DNA of 8,299 bases. It comes from Candidatus Zipacnadia bacterium. Lineage in GTDB: Bacteria > Armatimonadota > Zipacnadia > Zipacnadales > Zipacnadaceae. The notes below the pieces were generated by a model, which saw nothing but the letters and a program-made list of their open reading frames with translations, was not told where the DNA came from and did not search any database. Location of the stretch: positions 1 through 8,299 of the forward strand of contig JALGTV010000055.1 in assembly GCA_029821215.1 (NCBI GenBank), read 5' to 3'. This document shows positions 1-5,147 of the stretch, piece after piece. The stretch's first letter is position 1. Each line of letters starts with the position of its first letter. The translations under genes and the position numbers were made by a program.

Positions 1-157
1 CGATGACTGGTCACTGCGAGGGGACCACAGTATGCCCCAGGGTGATATGCTCCAGTTCAAGTTCCGGCTGTATTTCCACGCTGGCGATGTCAACCAGGCA
101 GACGTAGCTGGCCGCTATCTGGACTTCGCCTATCCACCGGCTGTACAGGAACAGTAA
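1..157 (+). CDS. C-terminal end of an unidentified protein (5' end outside window)
   Basis: The reading frame is open from base 2 to a TAA stop at 155-157 and gives the last 51 residues of a larger protein. The piece has alternating hydrophobic and polar residues (LQFKFRLYFHAG) followed by a short helix-like stretch and a Tyr- and Pro-rich tail (GRYLDFAYPP). This suggests the last strands of a beta-sandwich domain. A distant resemblance to C-termini of DUF6807/PmoA-like carbohydrate-associated proteins is only an impression. No catalytic motif is visible and the function cannot be assigned. The gene converges on the minus-strand block, with 9 bp between the two stop codons. Confidence 0.6.
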   Translation, partial: DDWSLRGDHSMPQGDMLQFKFRLYFHAGDVNQADVAGRYLDFAYPPAVQEQ

Positions 158-166
158 CTGAACCTG

Positions 167-652
167 TCAACTGGTGGTGGAGCGGAATGCAATCTCGCAC
201 ACGTCGCCGCCTTGGCACATAGTTCGGGGCATCTCAAACTCAAATTCTCGCCCAAATTCCGTGCACCATACCCGGCATTCGGTGGGGCAGATGCGGCCAC
301 TTATTTGCTCGGCCAACTCCTCGCGGCCGCTGGCTCGCAGCAGCTCCAGCCAAGCACAGTGGTGGATGGTGAACTGGGCGGTGTCTGATGTCTGCCGGAC
401 CTGGAACTGGTGGCCATCGGCGCGGAGCTTGAGACTAAAGCAGGCCGCTAAATCGTCGCAGGAATTACCAGTAATTCCCAGCACCTGCCGGGCCTGGCGA
501 GCTTGAATCTTAGGCAGAATCTCCCAGACCTGCTCATCCAGCTCCAGAGCTTGCTGGAAGCCATAGGCCTCCTCAACCATCACAAACCATAGGCCATCTA
601 CCGCCGTATACGAGCGGCGTAGGTATTGAATTAGGGCTTTATCTTCATCCAG
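167..652 (-). CDS. DUF6125-like small cysteine-rich protein, probable CTG start
   Basis: I recognise this as close to the DUF6125 family, related to L-2-amino-thiazoline-4-carboxylate hydrolase-like proteins. No biochemical role is established to my knowledge. The safest conventional start is GTG at 583 (138 residues). The frame stays open upstream to a TGA at 661-659, and the extra residues include the segment YTAVDGLWFVMVEEAYG, which matches how I recall family members beginning, so the GTG start would cut a conserved segment. No ATG, GTG or TTG lies in frame there. CTG at 652 is 10 nt after an AGGAG at 667-663 and gives 161 residues. In the 138-residue form the C-terminus carries C99-x3-C103-x3-C107 and C123-x5-C129, possibly a metal or redox site. 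The gene lies just downstream of the mutase gene, probably in one transcript. A one-base sequence error near the start is the main alternative. Confidence 0.7.
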   Translation of the reverse strand: MDEDKALIQYLRRSYTAVDGLWFVMVEEAYGFQQALELDEQVWEILPKIQARQARQVLGITGNSCDDLAACFSLKLRADGHQFQVRQTSDTAQFTIHHCAWLELLRASGREELAEQISGRICPTECRVWCTEFGREFEFEMPRTMCQGGDVCEIAFRSTTS

Positions 653-662
653 TGTGCGTCAT

Positions 663-667
663 CTCCT
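663..667 (-). promoter_or_regulatory. Ribosome binding site AGGAG for the DUF6125-like gene
   Basis: Read on the minus strand, AGGAG lies between the mutase stop (676-674) and the DUF6125-like frame. An ATG at 662-660 follows immediately, too close for normal initiation, and its frame meets TGA after five codons. The CTG at 652 is at a workable distance of 10 nt and is in the conserved frame. This site is why I place the start at 652 rather than at GTG 583. Confidence 0.5.
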
Positions 668-673
668 AATGGT

Positions 674-2038
674 TCAGTGCCTTAGGACTGCTTGTATACG
701 GCTCAGAAGCTCCTCGCCGATGCGGTCGCGGGCCTCAGGAGTCTGGCCCTCCCAGCGCATCACTAACTCGGCACCGGTATTGGAGGCGCGAATCAGTGCC
801 CAGCCGTCGGGAAATTGAATCCGCGCCCCGTCTACCTCAAGGAGGGAATACTGCTGGCGGTAAGTATCGGCGACCTGTTGGGCCACCTGGAACTTGATCT
901 CATCAGGACATGCGGTGCGCTGTTCGGGGGCGGTAAAGTATTCAGGCAAAGAATCTACTATCTCCCGCAGAGTCATCTCCTGCCGAGAAAGGCTGGCTAC
1001 CAGACGAGCCGCGGCAAACGCGGCGTCATCAAACTTGATGTAGGGATTGTCAAAATAACAATGACCAGAAGTCTCAAAGCCCATCGGCGAGTTCAGGCGG
1101 CGCATGGCATCCAGGATAAACGGATACCCGCAGGCGACCATCTCCACCTGGCCGCCACGAGCCACCACATCGTCAATCAGGGCCTGAGAGCAGCGCACCT
1201 CGGTAACAAAGGTTGCCGGCCCCTCGGCCAGAATCTCCCGGCACAGCGGCGTCACATAACGGTCGGGCCAGATCATCTGGCCATCCTCGTCTACCACCGC
1301 TATCCGGTCACCGTCGGCATCAATGGCAATGCCCAAATCCGCCCCGGTCTGGCGCACCTTCTGGGCGCAGGGCGCGATAGCCTCCCAGGTAAGCGGATCA
1401 GGGGAACGATTGGGGAAAGTCCCGTCCGGCTCCTCAAACATCGTTAGGACATCGCAGCCAATTGATTCCAGCAGGCGCCGGGCATTGAAAGTTCCACAGC
1501 CATTGCCTACGTCTAACACTATCTTCAGGGAGCAGTCAGCGCTGATTTGCTGCTCGGCAATGTCAAAATACTCAGCCCAGATATCACGTTGCTCATAAGT
1601 GCCGGTACCCGAGGTAAAATTGCCCTTAACGGCCTCCTGACGTAGCTCTTTGAGCTGATCGCCATAGAAGGGCCATTCGCCCCACCGTACCTTGATGCCA
1701 TTGAATTGGGGCGGGCGATGGGAGGCAGTTATGGCCATGCCGCCATCAGCGTCCCAGATGCCGATGGCAAAATACAGCACGGGGGTGGGCACCTGACCGA
1801 TATCAATGACGTGACAGCCACAGCTCATCAAGCCCTCCACCACTGCGGCGCACAGCTCCTCCGAGGAAGGGCGCAGGTCGCGGCCCACCAGGATGGTAGC
1901 CTGGGCCGGATGGGGAAAGCGGCTGGCGTAGGCCTGGGCAATGCGGCGGGCGACATCCGTGTTTATCTGTGGCCCTACCTCTCCGCGAATGTCATAGGCG
2001 CGGAAGATGTCAGGATCAATGTAGATGGTCCCAGTCAT
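674..2038 (-). CDS. manB: Phosphomannomutase/phosphoglucomutase (alpha-D-phosphohexomutase family)
   Basis: This cytosolic enzyme interconverts hexose-6- and hexose-1-phosphate through a phosphoserine, feeding GDP-mannose or UDP-glucose synthesis for surface polysaccharides. The 454-residue length is normal for bacterial PMM/PGM. The family landmarks appear in order. The N-terminal FRAYDIRG is at 12-19. The phosphoserine loop TASHRPP is at 104-110 with Ser106. The Mg-binding loop DADGDR is at 240-245. The sugar-specificity loop ETSGH is at 322-326. The C-terminal phosphate-binding RASNT is at 417-421. Deviations are Arg108 where Asn is usual in the serine loop, DADGDR instead of DGDGDR, and RASNTGAE where family members usually have a Pro after the Thr. 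The ATG start is preceded by GGAGA at good spacing. PMM versus PGM preference cannot be told from sequence; the gene symbol is a convenience. It sits 121 bp downstream of the SH3/NlpC gene on the same strand. Confidence 0.9.
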   Translation of the reverse strand: MTGTIYIDPDIFRAYDIRGEVGPQINTDVARRIAQAYASRFPHPAQATILVGRDLRPSSEELCAAVVEGLMSCGCHVIDIGQVPTPVLYFAIGIWDADGGMAITASHRPPQFNGIKVRWGEWPFYGDQLKELRQEAVKGNFTSGTGTYEQRDIWAEYFDIAEQQISADCSLKIVLDVGNGCGTFNARRLLESIGCDVLTMFEEPDGTFPNRSPDPLTWEAIAPCAQKVRQTGADLGIAIDADGDRIAVVDEDGQMIWPDRYVTPLCREILAEGPATFVTEVRCSQALIDDVVARGGQVEMVACGYPFILDAMRRLNSPMGFETSGHCYFDNPYIKFDDAAFAAARLVASLSRQEMTLREIVDSLPEYFTAPEQRTACPDEIKFQVAQQVADTYRQQYSLLEVDGARIQFPDGWALIRASNTGAELVMRWEGQTPEARDRIGEELLSRIQAVLRH

Positions 2039-2104
2039 AGTATCTCTCCAGTGGCGGGGTTGGTTGATACGATAATATTCTGGGCTCAGGTGATAATTCC
2101 TGCC

Positions 2105-2128
2105 CTATGGGGAACAGTTGGGAGCCAT
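2105..2128 (-). CDS. Possible 7-residue leader ORF (MAPNCSP) upstream of the mutase gene
   Basis: In the gap before the mutase gene, a perfect AAGGAG (2140-2135) stands 6 nt before an ATG at 2128 that opens a 7-codon ORF ending in TAG (2107-2105). The ribosome site can pair with bases just after the ATG: GGAGC at 2138-2134 with GCTCC at 2125-2121, placing the ATG in the loop. The frame after the TAG continues without another stop into the mutase ATG. It could be a leader peptide, a relic start or chance. No function is claimed. Confidence 0.25.
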   Translation of the reverse strand: MAPNCSP

Positions 2129-2159
2129 TAGTTGCTCCTTGAGCTAACAATAAGGCCAT

Positions 2160-3914
2160 TCAGTACATCCGGCGGGCACCGATGTAGCGGGGGGCGTAAT
2201 AGGAGGAGTCGAGGCTGCTGATTTTGACGGTGGAGCCCGAGTGGGAAGCGTGGATAAACTTGTCGTGGTCCTTGTAGATACCTACGTGGGAAATGCCATT
2301 GCGATAGGTGTTTTTGAAAAAGACGATATCGCCGGCCTGGAGATTGCTGCGGGAGACCGGCTGTCCCTGACGGAACTGGCCGGGGCAGGTGCGAGGCACA
2401 TGAATGCCATGACGGGCCAACACGTACTGGACAAAGCCGGAGCAGTCAAAGGAATGAGGACCTTCAGCACCGCGGACATAAGGGGCACCCAGGTAACGCA
2501 TGGCCGTGCTCAGGATAGCTGCACCGATGCCGTGGTGGGACTGGCTGGACGCGGAGGCCAGGTGGGGGCTGCCCTCCAGTTGGCCTTTGCGGGCCAAGCG
2601 TTGGGCGCGGGTGTCTATCAGCCAACTGGCTACCCAGCCGGTCTTGCCATTGTCCAGCGCGACTCGATACCAATCACCTCGTTGTCCGATGATGATGACC
2701 TGGGTGCTGAGGGTGAGCTCGCCAATTTTGGGGTAATTCAGGCCTGGTCCGCTTCGCAAGTTCACTACAGATCGAGCCACCCACCCCACCTTCACCTCTA
2801 CGTCTTGGCCGCTCTCTTCGGTCATAAACTCCACGCCGGGCGGCGAGAAGTCAATGACCCAACCGGCTATCCAGCCGGTCTGGCCATTGGAGGTTTCTAT
2901 CTGACACCAGTGGCCGGAAACGTTGACTACCTTGACCTTTTGTCCCCGCTCAAGCTGGAACTTGACCTCATTATCCTGGCCCGGGCTGCTGCGCACGTTG
3001 ACCCGTGGTTCATCAATCCAGGCGTAAAGATCGCCACCCTGCTGGTCGCTCCGGGTTGTCTGAGGGGAAGGGAAATCCGGCTGGGCAGGGGGCAAAGGAA
3101 TGGGCTGGGCGGTGTCTTCTCCCTCGTAAGTTAGCAGTCGGCCCGCGATCCATCCGCTCTCGCCGCTGTGGACGGTAACTTGCTTCCAGTCGCCCTGCGA
3201 ATTGTAGACGTAAACGGTTTGTCCCTTCTGCAAGGTGGCTTTGATCTGATGGGTCGTGCCCGGCCCGCTGCGCAGGCGGACATTACTGCCGTTGACATAA
3301 GCCTTGGCGCTACTCTTACCCGAACCGGAAGAGGTTCGGCTGTTGGCTAACTGGCGACCGGCCTCAACGTCAAATTCCAGCAAATCCTGGCGAATCCAGC
3401 CGCTGCCCCCCGGAGTTTTGCACTTAATCCACTCATCGCGCTGGTCGAGCTTGTAGACTTTAGTGCCCTGGGGTAGGGAGCCATAGCGCTGGTAGCCTAA
3501 TCCTGGGCCAGTGCGGACGTTAGCCGCACCTACCTTGATCCAGGCGGGAGGATGAGAATCGGGCGCGGAGGAAGTGGCGGCCACTTGTTCGGCGAGCTGG
3601 CGGCCTTTGTCGTAGGAGAACTCCAGCAGCCACTCCGCAATCCAGCCCTGCGACCCATCGGACAGTCTGGCCCAGCACCACTTGTTCTTGAAAGCGGTTA
3701 CGTGGACTTTGTCGCCTCGGTTGAGCTGGCCAATCTTCTTGCTGTCAGTGCTGGGCCCGCTGCGCACATTCACCGTCTCGCCCTTGACCCATGCCGGCCA
3801 AAAGTCGCGATCCTCGTCCAGCGGCCACGCGAGGACTGCCGTGGCCAGCAGTAGCCCCCCGGCCAATAGCAGGCGGCGGGCTGCCCGCCCCGATTGCCAG
3901 TCTACGGTGAACAT
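2160..3914 (-). CDS. Exported five-SH3-domain NlpC/P60 peptidoglycan peptidase
   Basis: This is a predicted secreted cell-wall hydrolase, probably a gamma-D-glutamyl-DAP type endopeptidase or amidase acting on peptide stems. Counting from ATG 3914 (584 residues), a signal peptide covers about 1-30: Arg-rich RAARR, then a Leu/Ala core ending near VLA. Five bacterial SH3 domains follow at roughly 39-99, 123-181, 204-263, 296-356 and 376-434. Each has an N-V/L-R-S/T-G/S-P signature and most end in a GWIA/GWVA-type strand. The NlpC/P60 domain spans about 464-584 with Cys491 (FDCSGF), His543 (ISHVGIY) and third polar residue His555 (FIHAS), so the catalytic triad looks complete. The frame also opens at TTG 3935, but that codon overlaps the -10 box. 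ATG 3914 gives a proper signal peptide. No Shine-Dalgarno is visible. The SH3 domains probably bind wall peptides or glycans. Confidence 0.93.
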   Translation of the reverse strand: MFTVDWQSGRAARRLLLAGGLLLATAVLAWPLDEDRDFWPAWVKGETVNVRSGPSTDSKKIGQLNRGDKVHVTAFKNKWCWARLSDGSQGWIAEWLLEFSYDKGRQLAEQVAATSSAPDSHPPAWIKVGAANVRTGPGLGYQRYGSLPQGTKVYKLDQRDEWIKCKTPGGSGWIRQDLLEFDVEAGRQLANSRTSSGSGKSSAKAYVNGSNVRLRSGPGTTHQIKATLQKGQTVYVYNSQGDWKQVTVHSGESGWIAGRLLTYEGEDTAQPIPLPPAQPDFPSPQTTRSDQQGGDLYAWIDEPRVNVRSSPGQDNEVKFQLERGQKVKVVNVSGHWCQIETSNGQTGWIAGWVIDFSPPGVEFMTEESGQDVEVKVGWVARSVVNLRSGPGLNYPKIGELTLSTQVIIIGQRGDWYRVALDNGKTGWVASWLIDTRAQRLARKGQLEGSPHLASASSQSHHGIGAAILSTAMRYLGAPYVRGAEGPHSFDCSGFVQYVLARHGIHVPRTCPGQFRQGQPVSRSNLQAGDIVFFKNTYRNGISHVGIYKDHDKFIHASHSGSTVKISSLDSSYYAPRYIGARRMY

Positions 3915-3924
3915 CGTGGGGGAT

Positions 3925-3954
3925 ATTATAACCAAAATTGGCCTGGTGAGTCAA
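3925..3954 (-). promoter_or_regulatory. Sigma70-type promoter for the SH3/NlpC gene, near-leaderless
   Basis: On the minus strand TTGACT (3954-3949) is followed after 18 bp by a perfect TATAAT (3930-3925). Transcription should begin about 6-8 nt beyond the -10 box, near 3917-3919. The ATG at 3914 would then have only about 3-5 nt of leader. The stretch between is C-rich with no ribosome site, consistent with leaderless initiation. Confidence 0.75.
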
Positions 3955-3973
3955 CGGATCAACAGAAGATGGT

Positions 3974-4002
3974 TTGCATCAGGGGGCTTGATTTGCTATA
4001 CT
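3974..4002 (+). promoter_or_regulatory. Promoter for dapB, divergent from the SH3/NlpC promoter
   Basis: TTGCAT (3974-3979), a 17-bp spacer and TATACT (3997-4002), with TG one base upstream of the -10 (extended -10 form), point toward dapB. The predicted start near 4009 leaves a leader of about 44 nt, too short for a lysine riboswitch or T-box. The two divergent -35 boxes are separated by 19 bp, so a regulator bound between them could affect both genes. Confidence 0.6.
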
Positions 4003-4052
4003 TGGTAGCTATCCTTGAACAAAAAGTCAGTAAATGAGTAGGGATCAGAGAT

Positions 4053-4856
4053 ATGTTGGATGAACAGTTGCGCATTTTGGTAAGCGGTGCCTGCGGGCGG
4101 ATGGGCCAGTTTGTAGTAGAAGCGGTAACTGAGGCCCCGGATATGGAGTTAGTCGGGGCGGTGGATCCGGCTGGCCAGGGGCATCCACTGACCGAGTTTG
4201 TGCCCACTGGGCCAGAGGATATTACAGTCAGCGGACACTTGGTCGCTGCTCTGGAGGAAAGTCAGCCCCAGATTATGGTGGATTTCACCACGCCCGCCGT
4301 GGTGATGGATAATATTGAAGCAGCGCTCAATGCTGGTGTAGCTTGCGTGGTGGGCACAACTGGCCTGTCAGCTACCGATTTGCGGGTAGTACAGAAAATG
4401 TGCAATAGCAAGCAAGTGCCGTGTCTGATCGCTCCTAACTTCAGCATCGGCGCTAACCTGATGATGAAGTTTGCTGCCGAGGCCGCCGGGATGTTTGACT
4501 ATGCCGAGATTATTGAGCGCCATCACGAGGGCAAAGTAGATGCGCCGTCGGGTACCGCGTTAACTACGGCCGAGAAAATGGCCGCTGCCCGCGACAAACC
4601 GCTGCGCGAGGTGCCTACCAGCCATGACAAATTGCCCGGCTCGCGGGGCGGAGTAAACCAGCGAATTCATATCCATAGCGTGCGCATGCCTGGCTATGTG
4701 GCTAACCAGGAGGTAGTACTGGGCGGGACCGGCGAGACTCTAAAGATTGAGCATGTCAGTACCAGCCGCCAGTGCTTTATGCCGGGGGTGTTGTTAGCCA
4801 TTCGCCAGGTCCTGGAACTGGAAGGACTGGTGTATGGGTTGGAAGAGATATTGTGA
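4053..4856 (+). CDS. dapB: 4-hydroxy-tetrahydrodipicolinate reductase
   Basis: DapB reduces 4-hydroxy-tetrahydrodipicolinate to tetrahydrodipicolinate with NAD(P)H, a cytosolic step toward meso-DAP and lysine. The 267-residue length is normal. The N-terminal Rossmann loop SGACGRMGQ is at 11-19 and the cofactor-site GTTG at 101-104. The APNFSIG segment is at 127-133. The catalytic signature ERHHEGKVDAPSGTA is at 155-169, with His157/His158, Lys161 and the Gly-Thr substrate-binding pair at 167-168. The C-terminal GETLKIEH region is also present, so all key residues are there. The ATG at 4053 is preceded only by a weak purine stretch (AGGG and GAG within about 13 nt). It is the first gene of the plus-strand block. 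Its partner asd follows after a 291-bp repeat-filled gap. Confidence 0.96.
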   Translation: MLDEQLRILVSGACGRMGQFVVEAVTEAPDMELVGAVDPAGQGHPLTEFVPTGPEDITVSGHLVAALEESQPQIMVDFTTPAVVMDNIEAALNAGVACVVGTTGLSATDLRVVQKMCNSKQVPCLIAPNFSIGANLMMKFAAEAAGMFDYAEIIERHHEGKVDAPSGTALTTAEKMAAARDKPLREVPTSHDKLPGSRGGVNQRIHIHSVRMPGYVANQEVVLGGTGETLKIEHVSTSRQCFMPGVLLAIRQVLELEGLVYGLEEIL

Positions 4857-4898
4857 AGGGACCGCGTTCAGCATTCAGGGAACAGGGAGCAACTCTAA

Positions 4899-4967
4899 TC
4901 GCGTAGCGCAGGTTCTCTAACCTGCGCGGGGCTGTTAGGGGCGGGGTTGAGAACCCCGCCTACGCGA
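4899..4967. repeat. Two perfect hairpins enclosed by an outer stem (three-way junction)
   Basis: Hairpin 1 pairs GCGCAGGTT (4906-4914) with AACCTGCGC (4919-4927) around a CTCT loop. Hairpin 2 pairs GGCGGGGTT (4940-4948) with AACCCCGCC (4952-4960) around a GAG loop. TCGCGTA (4899-4905) pairs with TACGCGA (4961-4967) and encloses both, leaving 12 unpaired bases between the hairpins. All three stems are perfect. No T-tract follows, so it is not a standard intrinsic terminator, although it could slow polymerase or protect the dapB 3' end. Confidence 0.7.
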
Positions 4968-5031
4968 CTACGAGGAAGCCCGTCTACGTGACTACGAGGA
5001 GCTCTGCCTACGCGACTCAGAGGAACGCCGT
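4960..5031. repeat. Three tandem 24-bp imperfect direct repeats
   Basis: Units lie at 4960-4983, 4984-5007 and 5008-5031. Each begins with CTACG(C/T)GACT and has an AGAGGA- or CGAGGA-type core at the same offset. The first eight bases of each unit match or nearly match the right arm of the outer stem of the adjacent hairpin structure. The repeats therefore look like reiterations of the structure's right edge. Confidence 0.7.
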
Positions 5032-5136
5032 TTAGTGGGGTTAAGAAGTCTGCCCACCTGCCGAGCAGCATAGTTGCTTTGGCATTGTATGTCATTGTTG
5101 GACGCTGAATGCAGAAAGCTGAATGCCGGATAAAAT

Positions 5137-5144
5137 GAGGTGAT
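5137..5144 (+). promoter_or_regulatory. Strong ribosome binding site for asd
   Basis: GAGGTGAT is an eight-base match to the 16S rRNA tail complement and ends 3 nt before the ATG at 5148, with the GAGG core 7 nt away. It fixes the asd start, although the encoded N-terminus reaches the nucleotide-binding loop after only nine residues. Confidence 0.7.
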
Positions 5145-5147
5145 TGG

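Larger units (their letters stand above)
4867..5126. repeat. Repeat-rich intergenic element between dapB and asd
   Basis: The 291-bp gap 4857-5147 holds no convincing gene. It contains a two-hairpin structure (4899-4967), three 24-bp tandem repeats (4960-5031) and short inverted motifs near its ends. GCATTCAG at 4871-4878 is matched in the opposite orientation by CTGAATGC at 5105-5112 and 5119-5126. The latter two lie in a direct repeat of GCTGAATGC spaced 14 bp apart. The layout recalls a MITE- or REP-like non-autonomous repeat. No target-site duplication or transposase is visible, and I could not identify a promoter for asd within it. Confidence 0.5.

Noticed and set aside
145..167. Symmetric imperfect palindrome (ACAGG, CAGT, ACTG, CCTGT arms) between the convergent stop codons, as a bidirectional terminator
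   Set aside because: The arms are short and interrupted by a 2x2 mismatch, the central loop is too small, and no T-tract follows on either strand.
815..1447. Plus-strand open frame of 210 codons opposite the mutase
   Set aside because: It is a shadow of the mutase coding strand, with no family resemblance.
2241..3134. Long open plus-strand frame (297 codons) opposite the SH3/NlpC gene
   Set aside because: It is antisense to a clear protein with complete domains, has no recognisable motif and no ribosome site; its openness reflects codon bias of the real gene.
4003..4052. Lysine riboswitch or T-box in front of dapB
   Set aside because: The predicted leader is only about 44 nt and shows no such structure.
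4906..4960. Intrinsic terminators for dapB
   Set aside because: Both hairpins are strong but neither is followed by a run of T on the plus strand, or by a run of A upstream for the other strand.
4960..5031. CRISPR-like array
   Set aside because: The 24-bp units are contiguous with no spacers, there are only three imperfect copies, and no cas genes are present.
5065..5136. Promoter directly upstream of asd
   Set aside because: TTGCTT- and TATGT-like boxes exist but no pair has acceptable spacing.
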